Positions 14,380-27,148 of a stretch of DNA of 64,000 bases are shown piece after piece. The notes under the pieces were generated by a model. The model was given only the letters and a program-made list of their open reading frames with translations. It did not search any database and was not told the DNA's origin. Made by a program: the position numbers and the translations under genes. The stretch comes from Serilophus lunatus (lineage: Eukaryota > Chordata > Aves > Passeriformes > Eurylaimidae), in contig VXBA01000679.1 of the NCBI GenBank assembly GCA_013399895.1, positions 228,961 to 292,960 on the forward strand, given 5' to 3'. Each line of letters starts with the position of its first letter. Position 1 is the first letter of the stretch.

Positions 14380-17300
14380 CTCCATTTTGGATATATTTTC
14401 CTTACATTGGCTCAACTACTACTACTATGTTTTATAATAACTATCTAGAAATGGTGGCACAGAGGAGAGTTTAGTACTCTGCACAGTGGACTATTATTCC
14501 TAAATAAAATTAGATTTTAAATCTTCCACTCTTCCAAAAAAGGACAGCATTCCTCACTTGTTCTATAGGGAACACTCCTTCAGATGGTCCTTTCCACTAT
14601 ATGTTTCTCCTCAGGAACTCTGCATTTCTCTGAGAGATTTGGTTTAGTGCTTCAGTCACAGACTATAACCAATGAACCAAATCTCATGAACCCTGCACAG
14701 AACTAATTCCATTTCTCTCCTCACACATTCTGTGTTGACTAACCTGGCCCTGGATCACCTGGACAAGATGTTCCACCTAAGGCCAGTTCTTCACCCAGAG
14801 TGAGCCCAGAGTTCCTGTCCCACCGTGCTGGGATCAGTCTGTGAGATCAGAAGCCCTTTCTGCCACAGCAGTTCCCCCATCCCAGTATCACCAGTTCAGC
14901 CTTTTCATCCCATTACTCCATCCCACGCTCCAAGCAATTAAAACATGCTGCTATAGATTTATGGAGTTAACACAATTCTTGGCTACCACACAGAAGACTC
15001 AGAGCAGTACAAAGATTCTCCTCCCACCCCTCCCATCACAGCGTGTAGGGCACCACAGCGGTATCCTCTTCCTCCCCAAACCCAGCTAAAAAAAAGAAAA
15101 TTCACAGCAGATGTTGTCATTTTTAACCCCACCATAACTGGAGTCTCAGTTCAAGGGAAGTCAGTGCCTCTGTCTTCCCTGGAAAAGCCCCCAGGCCAAA
15201 CAAGCCTCTGCACTGGGGTGCAAGTGAAAAATCCATCCTTCCCACGGTGCCAGCAGGGATGAGAGGAGCCCATGGGCAGGCTCAGGACAAGGAGTGACAC
15301 CAAGCTGGCCTGGTGCCACCAGCCAGCTCCTCCAGAGGCACATGCCAGGGGACATCAGGCAGGAGCCCCTGAAGGGGACAGCTTATCCAAAGGGCGCCAA
15401 AGCTCTGGAATAGTCCCACACACTGACTGCACTTTGTAGAGAACATGTAAGAGAAAGAATTGGCTTTAGAAGACAAAAGGCTTGACTTTGTGATTTCAGT
15501 TCCACAACATTGAAACTAGATATAATTAAATCCTGCTTTTCAATAGATGTTCAATTCAAAAAGGAATATCTTTGTGATGTAGAGAACACTGGAAGCGTGA
15601 ATATACTTTTCATTTAACTCCAACATCTATTTTTACTCCAGAATCCTAATTCTTCATGGCTGGAACTTTCTCTTCCTCCCAGCATGGGTGGGAGCAATGG
15701 AAAGATGAAGGAAACAAAGGCAAATAAATGGGAATAACAGTCCCCAGGTGGGAGGCAGGCAGGTCTGCAGGACGACTGCCTCCTCCAGCAGACATTCCCA
15801 AGGGAACAGAGGTGAGGAGGGGTTGGCTCAGCTCTTCCCTCACTCTCTGACATGATGGAGGCCCCATGATCAGGAGCTTTGCAGAGGAGGCTCTGACGTT
15901 AAAACATTATTGTAGCACAGCCTTTATTACAGCTCCAACCTCAAGGGATGATCCAGCCCTAAAATATGTCTGAAATCTGCTTCTGTCCTGAATCACTAGA
16001 CCGAATAACCGATATAAAGATAGAGAAATAAAAGTGAACAAAGTTTGTGGTTTGGAGGTAATGTGAGAATTTTGGCTTGTTACAGTTAACAGCTCACTCT
16101 GCTGTGATGGAGAGCCTTGCCCTGGCCTCCAATGGGAGCAAAAGGAGCAAGGCCCAAGCTGAGCAATGCAATGCCTTTCCCCTACATCAGGCTCACAAAG
16201 GAATGCTGGCATGGACCAGCCAGCACCTGCACTGATCCACATAGATGTATTTTTTACATAAAGGCGATTGTAAAATACTTCCTCCCTGGTGCAGAAAGGG
16301 AACAATTTAAAATATTAGCTGAAAACATCACTCTCACACATCTGCGGCTGTTTCAATTCTCTGTTACGTACATTCCAATCAAAACAAAATTTGATGTTCC
16401 TTTAATGACCCATTCAAATTTTCAGCAAACATACAGAATAACATTTCTTCTTGCTTCCAACGACTCGTTTGATCTTGCTCAGTCTCTGGGATCACTGGAT
16501 CTCCCAAGAAACACAACAGCAGAGTGCAGAGAGGTCAGATTTCATGCAGGCAGGAGTAAGTAACCTGCAAAGCTCAGCTGTTCAGGCAGGTCACAGCAAA
16601 GCCAGTTCCATTTTGAGGAACACACCAATAATCTGAGTTTTTACACATATAGAATCAGATGCCCCAAGCCTGCTGTAGCTCTTTATCAGGTTTGCAGCTG
16701 TTGCCTTCCAGATGAGTTTATCCGCTCGCACAGCTCTTGGGTAGCTGCTCTTAATTCACCTCAACCAGGCAAGGGGTGGGGTGGGCAGGAAGAAGCAAAG
16801 GGAACAAATGAAAGCTATTCAACTCACTTGCTAGAAACACAGAATAAAGAAAAATATGGCTGTGCAAGAGGGAATTCAGGAAAACTATTGCTGTTTTAAG
16901 AATGTGTAAGAGGCCATAAAGGTACAGCCCAGGCCTGAACTCTTTCCACTGAGACCTCTTGTGCACACGGATACACACCCTCGTCCTCTGTCCAGGTCAC
17001 CCAGCCAAATAAAGTGGAAATTGCATTCCTGGAGAAGGCAACTGGGCCTTCTAAGACCTAGATCAGTTGAAGGAGACTAAAATTCCAATCCAAAGCCATT
17101 GCACCTCCTTTCTGGCCAGGGGGGCTGTGCTGGTGTGTATGCCCAAATTCAAGCACGAAAGAGCAAAAGACACAGTGTGGCTGCTACTAAACTGACAAGG
17201 TGAAGACTTTGGGCTGGGAAGGGGTAAAAAATCATTCCTCTGGCTACTTGGGAAGCAGAAGAATGTACCAAACTGTTACCTACTGTAATCCTCTCCTTTG

Positions 17301-18205
17301 CTCTGGCCACTTGCTCTGAGCAACCCTTCCCAACCTTTTTGAACAGTTTATGGACGCAGTGCTGACGAAGACAACTTTTTTCCTAACACTGCATTTTCTT
17401 TTATAACAGTATGCAAAGCCTTTCCTAAAACTTTCTTCATCAATTACCTGTCTAGAAAATGAAGAGTTGGTGCTACAAACTGCCAGATCTTTAATATGAT
17501 TGACTATGGCTGGTTTTAGTCAGCAAAAGGTCTCCAAGTAACAAATGACTTGTCCATTTGTTCTCTGACAAGAAGGGCTGTGGAGGCCTGAATATCATTT
17601 AGGCTCAATCAAATCCTAACGCTGATGGAAAACTCTGTGTTTCAGTGACTCTTGTTGTGCCTCACCAGGGGTTGGAGAAATGGATCCTCACTTAATATGC
17701 ACATGAATCTGAAAAGCTTTTGGACTCGTGGCCCCATCAGGCCAGATCTGAAGCTGTAGAACATGAATTCTGAAATGACAAATGGCATAAATGTGTGTTT
17801 CTCAGCTGGCACTTCCCTGATAAACACTTAGGAAACTGTTAACTATGGGACACAAAAGATGGATGGGAGATCTCTTTTACAAAAAAACACCAAAGAAAAG
17901 CTTGATGTTTGCAAGCTCACAGACAACCCTGATTTTACAGCTGGGGAACAGCATTAACTTTTCCCTGCTGATTGGACTGTATGATCTCGGGTACAGAAAG
18001 ATTTGTACTTCATTATTTTTAAGAAAGTCCAAATTAAAGAAGCGACTTGAAGTGGTAGAACTGGCCTGGAGACAGTGAACACAGAACATTTCCTCCCACC
18101 AGGTAGGTGGTGTTTACAAGATTTTTAGATGCAGTTCAAACAAATCTTATACAATATAATAAACTTGTTGATTATGGCAGAAAAAGCCATAAGAGTTATC
18201 TTCTT

Positions 18206-18222
18206 TGTGTGTGTGTGTGTGT
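18206..18222. repeat. Short TG dinucleotide microsatellite
   Basis: About eight TG units sit in the 3' flank of FBLN2, followed by ACACAC. Confidence 0.85.
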
Positions 18223-18280
18223 ACACACTGAGCAAAGTAAGACTGACTGTAGAAAAGAACAATTATTTTGCCAAGAATGG

Positions 18281-18325
18281 GTGGATCAGATGATTCCTGA
18301 GGTCCCACCCAACCTGGGACTGTAA
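18281..18325 (+). mobile_element. Possible short CR1 3'-end remnant
   Basis: The stretch 'gatcagatgattcctgaggt' followed by 'cccacccaacctgggactgt' resembles the last 45 bases of a CR1 element. It is short and diverged, so the call is tentative. Confidence 0.35.
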
Positions 18326-18444
18326 CAAACAGTGTAGTTGACATCAGTATATTGTAGATATGCTTTTCCTTTAAAACAACTTGCAGAATTATGGCTGGAA
18401 CAAAGGAAGCTCAGAAAATTTCAACACTGGACCTTTTTGGAAGG

Positions 18445-18459
18445 AAAAAAAAAAAAAAA
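18445..18459. repeat. Poly(A) run
   Basis: Fifteen A residues occur with no clear retrotransposon body on either side. Confidence 0.85.
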
Positions 18460-18785
18460 GAACTGCAAAGAAGTTCTGGTGTTCATCTCTACATCTTAAC
18501 AAATACTTTGCTTATACGACACTTAGCCAGATCTGGCCTCCAGCTTTGGACCTCATCCAGTTTCCTGAAGAACCAGAGGAAATGCAGCTCAAAACTTGGG
18601 TCGTGCTCTTTTCTAAAAGGCAATTTCACTGACATTTTCCTCTGTGTCATTTCAGCAAATGAAGGGATTTTCCTGAAAGAGAGAAAGAAACAAATTCTCT
18701 TTTTGTCTCTTTAAAACTGCAAGTGGCTCCTCAGTGGCACAGCAATAAGGAGCAGTGGCGATTATTTAATTATTTCCATTTGGAT

Positions 18786-18820
18786 AGAATTAAATGCACT
18801 TTAAGAATTAAATGCACTTA
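18786..18820. repeat. Tandem duplication, unit 18 bases
   Basis: AGAATTAAATGCACTTTA is followed at once by a near-identical second copy. Confidence 0.85.
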
Positions 18821-19005
18821 TATATAATAGAATGGGGACTGAGGAACTCCAGCACCTCTAAAGACAACTACTAAAAACGCAATGTGAGATTTTACCCTAA
18901 AGCACAACGTTCTGTTAAGGCCTCAGTCTTGCAAATATTTAACATATGAGTAGTTCCTACTAAAGCAAGACTCATCCATAGGCTTTTTCACTGGTGGAGT
19001 TTTCT

Positions 19006-19011
19006 TTTATT
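19006..19011 (-). promoter_or_regulatory. Candidate poly(A) signal AATAAA for FBLN2
   Basis: TTTATT on the plus strand reads AATAAA on the gene strand, about 520 bases after the stop. It is followed downstream by further A/T-rich sequence. I noticed no other exact AATAAA between it and the stop. Confidence 0.55.
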
Positions 19012-19529
19012 TATATATATTTTAAGGCAACATATTATGAAAGTTGAAAGGAGGGAAATAACCTGGTCCCAGGAGTTGGGTTGACCATCAGTGTACACAG
19101 TCCCTGACACAGCATCTCAGCCCCAGTGAAGTCTCTGGCTCAGCCAAACCTTGACTTTGTGTCAGAAAGAGAAATCACTCAATGTTTTTTCCCAGTACTC
19201 CCATGGGAACATCTTCCCTCTCTAGTGCAATACCCTGCAGAGGTGACTACACCTAGAAATAACTGCTAGGAAAAGGTTCCAGCATTCAACACAATGGATG
19301 TACTGCCTTTTTAACCCTTCCTTCATTCGTTGGCAAATGATGATGCACAGAAAACAAAACACTGAAAGATCAAAATTAACTTAATTTACACAACCAATAA
19401 AAAAGTTTAAAGCAATGATAGAAAAATAATATAAAGGCTAGATACATTAAATGCCAGTTCAACAGTATTAAGCTTTGGTAGAACAGGTAAAGAGCATAGC
19501 ACCAATAAAATCCAACGGCAGCACAGGCC
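19006..19529 (-). other. FBLN2: FBLN2 3' UTR (proposed)
   Basis: The sequence after the TGA stop runs about 520 bases to the first AATAAA on the minus strand. I see no long open frame and no repeat in it. The end is inferred only from the poly(A) signal; the true cleavage site should lie 10-30 bases beyond it. Confidence 0.6.
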
Positions 19530-19887
19530 TCAGTACGCGTGAGCTGTGATGAAAATGTAAATTTTGGCAAGAAAAGTAGTGTATGTTCCCTGCCGCCACA
19601 GCTTCATTTCAACATCCAACAGGAAGTCTTTGGGCTCCTTGACTTGCCGCTGCAGGAACACGATGCCCGTGTAGGAGTTGAGCCTGCGGGTGCTGAAGTA
19701 ACCCTCCTCGTTGCCCTTGGTGATGGTGAGGACAATGTTGTCTCCAGCGTAGGCGGGCGAGGGGCCGATCCGGAAAATGTGAGCTGGGACCACGATGTTG
19801 GTTTGGAAGTTCAGCTGGTAGTAGGTGATTCTCACCGGGGTGTTCTGGCAGTCCAGGTAATTAAAACAGTTGATGCGCTCACACCTC
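19530..19887 (-). CDS. FBLN2: FBLN2 terminal coding exon: fibulin C-terminal domain
   Basis: This terminal coding segment starts after CTTCCTTAG and runs 358 bases to a TGA stop at 19530-19532. It opens with RCERINCFNYLDCQNTPVRI, which closes the last EGF module. It continues into the fibulin C-terminal domain, including YYQLNFQTNIVVPAHIFRIG, then GNEEGYFSTRRLN, and ends TTFLAKIYIFITAHAY. Human fibulin-2 ends with a very similar Thr/Phe-rich strand, while fibulin-1 differs at many of these positions. This domain is shared by all fibulins and mediates matrix and partner binding. It has higher CpG content than the surrounding sequence. Confidence 0.97.
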
Positions 19888-21093
19888 CTAAGGAAGGAGA
19901 AGAGCAGGGAAATACTTCAGAGCGCTGTAAAACATTAGACAAACCAGAGTCCCAAACTTCAGTGTGTGATTACCAGGGCCAGGAGCCCAGGGAATGGGCT
20001 GGAGCTGTGTCAGGGCAGGGGCAGGGGGGATCTCAGGCCAAGGCTCTTCTTTGCCCAGAGGGGGGTTGGGCACTGCCCAGGCTCCCCAGGGCAGTGGGCA
20101 CAGCCCCAAGGCTGCCAGAGCTGCAGGAGGGGTGGGATGATCCTCTGGGCACAGGGGGGACTCTTGGGGATGGGCCTGTGCAGGGCCAGGGGTTGGACTG
20201 GATGGTCCTTGGGGGTCCCTTCCAGCTCAGCAGATTCTGGGATTATCTTTGTTCTGCTTTACCAGTGCTCATAAAACATTTGTAAATGATATAATTGTTA
20301 GAGCACTGCAGTGTAAGGAAGAGATCATGGATGTGGGGAGCTGTGCTGGGAAGCTCCACAAAGAAAGAGCCAGAGTCATGCTGCAAAGCATGAGTTTGGA
20401 AGAGGAGTCACTGACAGCACAGGGCTGGGACAGTGCTCCAAGAAAATAAGACTCAAACCCCTTGAAAAGGGCTCTTCAACTGGCAATGTTGCTCAATTGT
20501 ATAAGGCAGGAAAAGTATGTTTTAAGTTATAAGCAACTAAATATGGCTTCCCAAAGCACTGAGGCAGGGAAGGGGGAGGGAGATTTTGGGGCTCCCAAAC
20601 CTCAGGTGCTGAGGGGCTGCAGGGTGTGCCCTCCCCAGAACCCTGTGACCTGGCAAGCTCAGTATCCTGCTCCCCCCAACGTTTGAACAATCCCTGAGAA
20701 ACTGCACTCTGAATATTAAGCAGGGAGCCCCAAACCCACTGTAAAAGTGGAGCTCTGAGCAGCCTGGCAGCTAGTGCTGTGATAGAAGCAACACAGAGGA
20801 TCTTACTTTTTAAAAACTTAATTATAAACAGAGCCCTTTTAGAGCTGCAGCAGGAGGGCTGCAGGCTCTGATGGCTGCTCTTCCAGCAGCAGTTGGAGAG
20901 CAAACAGGGGCTCCAGGGCTTGGAAGAAGGAAGGATAACCAGACACAAACTCCCCACGGGGAAAGTTTATGTGCTCCAGGTACTGAAGCAGCTTCTCAGA
21001 GCTCTGGACACCTACAGCACCCACAAACCAAGCTCTACATAACACCACAGCCACTGGCCTGGCTGCTGCTGCTGCTCCAGAGGCCACACTCAC
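19888..21093 (-). other. FBLN2 intron with CR1 copy
   Basis: Last intron of the gene. It contains the antisense CR1 at 19973-20246; the rest is unremarkable. Confidence 0.9.
19973..20246 (+). mobile_element. CR1 LINE copy, GC-rich subfamily, in FBLN2 last intron
   Basis: It starts at CCAGGGCCAGGAGCCCAGGG and ends at 'cagcagattctgggatta'. It is nearly the same as the copies at 49404, 52299 and 58690. It lies antisense to FBLN2, about 85 bases upstream of the acceptor of the terminal exon. Confidence 0.9.
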
Positions 21094-21217
21094 ATGTCAG
21101 ACACTTTTCTGTAGTTGGAAGGACACTCGAAGGACAGGCAGCGGTAGCTGCCCTGGATGTTGTAGCACGTCTCTGCAGCCGAACAGTTATGGGTTCCTAT
21201 TGCACACTCATCAATAT
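21094..21217 (-). CDS. FBLN2: FBLN2 exon: last EGF-like module
   Basis: This 124-base exon starts after TTCTCCTTAG and ends at GACAT|GTGAGT, phase 1 to phase 2. It encodes DIDECAIGTHNCSAAETCYN, IQGSYRC, then FECPSNYRKVSDM. N-C-S is a possible N-glycosylation site. The final cysteine of this module is supplied by the next exon (RCERINC), as in other fibulins. The donor breaks the repeated phase-1 pattern, which marks the boundary with the C-terminal domain. Confidence 0.95.
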
Positions 21218-24200
21218 CTAAGGAGAAACAAGAAGACATTCTCAGTCCAAAATAAGAATTAGTAACAGCATATGGGCTGTGATAGGCTTATCAGACTGTG
21301 AGTCTGTGGGCTTGGCTCTGCAGGCTGAGGGCTTTTGTCCCCAGTGCCCAGCAACTGTGTGTTACCTCCTCAGTACCTGGGAGCCCCCCAGGAAAAACCA
21401 GGGTGGGAAATGCACACCCAGGTGAGGTGTGTCAGGTCCATCGCTGTGCACAGACACTCGCTGGCATTTGGAGGAACAGGGTAAACCACATTGATTCCAA
21501 TTATGCTACAATTCTTCTACATCTAAAACATCTTCTGTGGAAAAAACCCTTCCCTTCTTGACATTATCAGTTAATAAGAGATGACAGACCCACCTGACAA
21601 TGTGTGCAGTAAACAAGGGAGGCCACTCTTCCCTACAAGCAATTTGTGAGCCTTTCCATGGTTTTTGATAGTCCCTCCCCTACTTGGCAGAGAACAAATC
21701 CAGCTGCAGTCACTCAGTATGTGGCCAGGGCTGGCCTCCCTCTGCAGGGCAACTGTGCTGCTTTACCTATACTTTGGGACCACTAGCACTCTCATGTGAG
21801 CCTAGCTGTCCCCACCCATACACATCTGATGAACACAAGGGTTTCATTTCAGTGGAGAATAAACATGAGAAGGAAAAAAACTTCTCAAACCCAGAGATCC
21901 CACTTCCTGATGCAATAAAAACCAAGCATGATCATGTTTGGTTCAAACCAAGCATGAACTTCTAGCCTGAATTGCCTCTGTAGCCATGTTCTCCCTGCTC
22001 CTGGGGTGTCAGAGATGTGTTGTCACTAGTATTAGAAACCAGGCTGAAAGCAAACAGAATTAAGTGACAAGGTGCAGTGGCCCAAGGCAGTGGAACCCTG
22101 AACATCCCAGACCAGCCCAGAGCTGTGTAAGCTTCCCACGGTTCTGATGGAATTAATTTGTAAACAGATTTCCTGAAAGTGATGGGCCAGTTTTTACACC
22201 TTCACAGGTCACTGGCACTCCTTGAACCATTCCAGGTTCATGCTTAGAGCTTGTCTGGGCAGCAGGAGCACAGTGCTCCTGTGTCAGCTCCATGGCTGGG
22301 GAACCATCCAACTGGTTTCCAACAGCAGAGCCGTGGATTTGTGCATGGTGTGGACACTGTGCAAGCCTTGGAGCACAAGGGACAGCCCTTGATGAAAGGA
22401 GGCCACGTTTATAAATGGCTCATTCACTGTGGAACCTGTGTGAGCACAAGGGCTCCTTCCTCAGGGATGAGGTTGTACAATGTCCACAAATGCCAAGGAA
22501 ACAAACATCCCCATCACCCAGTTGACATGGGGGCCTTCCCCTCCCCAGAACGAACACACTCTGGTGTGGATGGATGAAGGGATGGAGGGATTCCTTGTGT
22601 CTGACTACACATTAACCTGTTGCAATAAAAGATATCCCTCAGGAATAAACCCCACCAGGATATAACCAACTCATGCTAAAAGCCAGCAGGACCTTCTCAC
22701 TGACTTTCTGAGAATGGAGAAAGCTGTGCTGTGCTAGAAGAATGCACCTGTGCCTGAAGGTTGCTTTGGATTAAAGCAGAGCAACCAAATGAAACCTGGA
22801 TCTAAAGCAAATACAAAGCAAAGTGATCACGGCTGCACTGCACAGTCCAGGAGATGGGAGCTCCACAAGACTGTTGTGAAACATGGGAACTCAGGAACAA
22901 CACTGCAAAACAAGGCACACAGGTTGGAAAATTGAAGAGATATATAAATGTCTCCTCATAATGAGATGCAATTACAGAAAGCAGTAAAGAGCATTTAAAG
23001 CTCAAAGACACTTTATGGCCCAGGGCGTAAATGTGGTTACCTAAATAACACATATGCACAAGCCCAAGCCATGGGCCTTAAAATGCTGAAAACCAGATGC
23101 AGTATCAAGGATCCAGCTTGAGCAGAAAACATTGGCAAAGATCTCTCAGTCACACTGTGTACTTCCAAATGTCTAGACAACGCACGGAGACTTTAAAATT
23201 AAGTAAATGCTAACAGACAAGGCATGTGCACTCTGTAGGGCCCTGCAGCTCTGCCAGTTGTCACAGAAGAGAGACTCCTAGAGGGAAACTATAACCTCCC
23301 ATTCCCTCCATGCCCCTGGGATGAGAACTGATCTCATACACTGCACTGCCTGGTTTAAAAGTCTTGCAAAGATAAGTATACAATAGGAAGTAGGAGAGAA
23401 TCAAAGTGAAGTAAATCCCTTGCTGATTCTCAGAAGTGCCCCTAAGGTGGAAAGAAAATTTCTTCCATATTGCAATCTCTGTCATGAAAGCACTCCCTGC
23501 ACCACTTTGGCTGTGCTGCAAAATACCACAGGCAGTTCCTCCAAAAAAGATCCATATGTTGAGACTGTTCCATGAGATACAGTTCGTCTGTTTGAAACAA
23601 AAGGCACAAAGAACATGCCACCAGTAAATCTGAAGCACTGGTCAGATGATGAGTAACTGGAGCCAGATCTTTAGCTGGTGGAAACCAAGATTCTCTCCTT
23701 GAGCTGAGCGCAGTCAACATCACCCCAACCACATTTTCAGACAGACCTCAATTTCTAAGCCCAGACTTGGAACTTGCAGACTTGCAGAGCTCAAAAAAAG
23801 GGAATGTAACCAGGGGGCTCCTTCCAGTGCCTGACCAAACACCAGCTCAAGAGCTGCTGAGTTTTGCACATAGGCAACTCTGCCCTCCAAGGAGGGTGCA
23901 TGAAGCAGTTGGCTTTTCTCCTGGAAAAGCCCTTCCAAGGGTTTCTGTTTGGGCAAGTCTATGCACTGGGAAGCCTCTCCACACGGGCAAGGAGAGCGCA
24001 GGGAGGGTTCACAGCACACAAACTACACAAGTGCCATCCACAAATCTGGGTGGATGTCCTTGTCCTCTTCCTCCAGCACCTGGAGCACTCTGGGTGCCTG
24101 TGGCTTGGCCTGGGACAGCTGAGCTGGCTGATGAACACAGTGACTCACACTATTAACTCTAGAAAATGTTCTCAGCCCAATTCTCACTGCTGGCAGAGGA

Positions 24201-25229
24201 GACAACAAACATGCCAGCACTCAAAGTTAGCAGGAAAAAAACAAACAGAGCCTGTGGAGAGTTACAGCTGCAGTTTTCTAAAGGTTAATTTTATGTAAGA
24301 ATTTAAATATCACTGCAATCATACTTTAAAACACATTTAAAATATTTTAAAAAATTTTAAAGCATTCTAATTGTCATTTAATCTGCTTCACTGCTCCAAA
24401 GTCAGGATTAAATACCCTCATGCTGCTTGTGATTTACACAGTGCAAATTCACTGCCTTTACCACTGAGAATTCAAGCACAGGAGATGCATAACCAAAAGT
24501 TACATGAAGGGTTCCTGAAAAACTAAGGGCAGGAAATGCCTGGTAGTTACTGTAACCAAGTGCAGGAATGTTTGCAGGGTATTCAAAGGTAATCAGATCT
24601 TCCATCATCATTACACAGCCAGTGCATCCTTTGGAACTGGGGGTTCAGTTCAGAACCACACAGCTGTGCACCAGATGAAACCCACCACACTCCCAGGGGA
24701 CACTTCTGTGATTCTGAAGAAAAGGGGTGTGTGAGGGGAGGATACTTGTCATTTCACTAAAATTTACTAATGCCAACATAATTAAGCTTAGGTGACAGGC
24801 TGCTGCATGGCCAAGTTCCCATTACAGCTCCAACATTTAATCTCTCAGTTTTCTGGGGCAGAAAACTGCAGCTCATAATGAAGCCACAGCTTTCTACATC
24901 TGGCACCTCTAAAACTCAGCTCAGTCAGTGCTGTGCCAAGGTGCACACACAGCCCACACGAGTAATCAGGTGCCCCAGTTTGAAGGATGCAGTGGCTCCC
25001 TTGGGAATTCATTTAAGCAATTAGCTCACATTGACAGCCCAGTTGCCACAGCACTTTCTCCTAACACAGGACAAAGCTGACTTTGCAGATAACAATATTT
25101 GGTAACTTTGTCAAATACTGGCTTTTTAACCGTGACTAATATAAAACATGGAGGCTTGATTGAAAAACCATAATGGCTCAGTCCTAGGATTCATGACATA
25201 ATCCTTGCAGCTCCTAAACTCCTCATTAC
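21218..25229 (-). other. FBLN2 intron, 4 kb
   Basis: The intron between the tenth and last EGF modules. I see no repeat family or exon-like segment in it. Confidence 0.9.
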
Positions 25230-25358
25230 CTCGGCAGGTCCTTCCATTGGCTGCCATGGTGTATCCCTGCTCAGGACAGGCACACTGGTAGCTCCCAGGA
25301 ACGTTCACACAGCGGAAGGTACAGAGGATTCCTGCACTCTGTGTGCACTCATCAATAT
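25230..25358 (-). CDS. FBLN2: FBLN2 exon: calcium-binding EGF module 10
   Basis: This 129-base exon starts after GTCCCCAG and ends at TGCCGAG|GTAATG, phase 1 to phase 1. It encodes DIDECTQSAGILCTFRCVNV, PGSYQC and CPEQGYTMAANGRTC. The P-E-Q-G-Y-T-M segment is a strongly conserved fibulin signature. The intron on the 3' side (21218-25229) is about 4 kb. A sense-oriented CR1 piece lies near 25641, about 280 bases upstream of this exon. Confidence 0.96.
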
Positions 25359-25640
25359 CTGGGGACAAAACACAGATACCAACGTGTGAAACAAGGCAAA
25401 ACAGGAATCTGGGAAGGGAGGCTGTAGAACATGAGGAAATTCTCCTCTGACACATCTATAATACATTGCTAAACACAAGTGCAATCATGGAAGAATGGTG
25501 TTGCTCAAGGACTGCTGATGGTGCTTTCTGAAATGCTGAACATAAGACTGCTCCCAGAAATACTGGTTGCAAGTAACATGGATTCCTGGGAAAGAATAAG
25601 AACATGTCTGAATGTAAAACTCACTGAAACTTCCCTAATT

Positions 25641-25866
25641 CATGGAATCATAGAACCACAGAATGGTTTGGGTTGGAAGGGACCTTAAAGTTCATCCAGT
25701 CCCAACCTCTGCCATGGGCAGGGACACCTTCCACTATCCCAGGTTGCTGCAAGCCTCATCCAAACTGGCTTTAGGCACCTCCAGGGATGGGGCAGCCACA
25801 GCTTCTCTGGGCAACCTGTGCCAGGGCCTCACCACCCTCACATCAAAGAATTCTTCTAGGATTTCT
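25641..25866 (-). mobile_element. CR1 LINE fragment in FBLN2 intron
   Basis: The tail 'atggaatcatagaaccacag' and 'gttggaagggacc' lead into 'cctccagggatggggcagcc'. Similarity fades after 'ctcaccaccctcacatcaaa'. It has the same orientation as FBLN2. Confidence 0.87.
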
Positions 25867-26337
25867 TGAAGGGCTTCCTTGTGCCAGGAAGTCTTCACCA
25901 CTTCTTAAATACTCTCCAATGTGTCAGTGTTCGTAGCTTCAAATCAACAGGTAAACCCCTTCTTTTCTCCATTCTGATCACTCTGCTCCTCATTCACCCA
26001 CCAGGAGCAGCAGTAAGAGCAAAGCTTCACTCAACTGTGGCTGAGTGGAGGCTTTAATTGATGAAACACAGGCAAACAGATCTTCCCACCTAAATTTTTC
26101 AATCATAAGCTCTGGGCCCATGAAACCATTACAATAATCACGCTGTTCTATGGTCACACAAGTGTGTTCCATCCGTTGCATTGTCCAACAGCTGGTATTA
26201 CTTTATTTAGCAGCTTCTGTAACTCACAATCGCCCTCAGGCATCACCTGCAGCATCAGGTGCTGCTGAGATCAGACAGCACCTACTGCTCCACAGAATAA
26301 ACATGTTTGCCTTGACCTGATGAAGCAGCAGCCTTAC

Positions 26338-26454
26338 CTTTACAGGAGTGTCCATCCTCTGCCAGCTGGAAACCTTGCCTGCAGTAACACTGGTAGGACC
26401 CATAAACGTTGGCACACTCCTGGCTGCAGGGACTGTTATCACATTCATTAACAT
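26338..26454 (-). CDS. FBLN2: FBLN2 exon: calcium-binding EGF module 9
   Basis: This 117-base exon starts after GGCTACAG and ends at TGTAAAG|GTAAGG, phase 1 to phase 1. It encodes DVNECDNSPCSQECANVYGS, YQCYCRQGFQLAEDGHSC. The short loop between the first two cysteines (DNSP) and the C-A-N-x4-Y-x-C motif match the compact EGF module near the C-terminal end of fibulins. Confidence 0.95.
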
Positions 26455-27022
26455 CTGTAGCCAAAAACAAACCCACACACATGACTCACAACACTGTCTT
26501 TCACCTTTTCCTGCCCCTGGTCAGAGAGAGCAAGGGTGGACAAATTTGTCCCAGTTTGCTCCTGCTCCCCAGGCAGGATGCCAGGAAGCCTGAGGATAAC
26601 TGTTGCACCTGAGATTCATTTCTCTATGAAATGGAAACACACACACATGCAGACATTATGGCTAAAAATATGTAATTCCTGTCTTTCGAAAGTCATGGAG
26701 AACTCAAAAAACTTCCATTCCATTCAAAATCATTTTTTGTACGTTTTGTCACTGTCAAGTTTCACCTTTATCAAAATCCGAATGATTCTATCTTTGTTCT
26801 GCTCTCCTTTTCTCTCATCTGAAAGCAAGAAGTGTGTGGAGAAAGGAAGAAAGAGGAGAAACTTTGTGACACTCATCTGAAAGTTTGTGTTTGATGGAAC
26901 ATCTGCAAATCTAAGCACACATTAAAGTTTACTGTATTTATATTCCATCTCAATTCCTTCTCTGAAGTCCCTTAATTCCCACTGCAATTTCTTTTTCTCC
27001 ATGGAAATAAAATGTCTGGTAC

Positions 27023-27148
27023 CTTCACAGTGTTTGCCATCGTAGGACAAGCGGAAACCTGAGGAACAAGTGCAGTGGTAGGAGCCAGGGGTGTTCTCAC
27101 ATGTGTGCTGGCACAGGCGCCCGGGGTAGTTCCAGCACTCATTTATAT
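27023..27148 (-). CDS. FBLN2: FBLN2 exon: calcium-binding EGF module 8
   Basis: This 126-base exon starts after TGGCAG and ends at TGTGAAG|GTACCA, phase 1 to phase 1. It encodes DINECWNYPGRLCQHTCENT, PGSYHC and SSGFRLSYDGKHC. It is a standard calcium-binding EGF module. The GTACCAG donor departs from consensus after position four, so use of this donor may depend on exonic enhancers. The intron to module 7 is about 480 bases. Confidence 0.95.

Larger units (their letters stand above)
1..19005. other. Gene-free 3' flank of FBLN2
   Basis: Apart from the CR1 pieces and small repeats listed separately, I see no exon pattern, no RNA gene and no recognisable protein here. The first 2 kb is A/T-rich with TATA-like words that have no gene nearby. 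The 240-codon open frame at 12166-12888 has no family resemblance I know. In mammals the next gene after FBLN2 is WNT7A, facing it. No WNT coding sequence was found, so the shared gap probably extends beyond position 1. Confidence 0.6.
25359..27022 (-). other. FBLN2 introns around EGF module 9
   Basis: Two introns (25359-26337 and 26455-27022) flank the exon at 26338-26454. The first carries the CR1 piece at 25641. No other feature is seen. Confidence 0.88.

Noticed and set aside
1..19005. Search for a facing WNT7A gene expected from mammalian gene order.
   Set aside because: No WNT cysteine pattern was seen on either strand, so the neighbour, if present, is outside the window.
19539..20285. 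A 248-codon plus-strand frame over the end of FBLN2.
   Set aside because: Its first part is the antisense shadow of the terminal FBLN2 exon and the rest is CR1. Conservation and splice phase support the minus strand.
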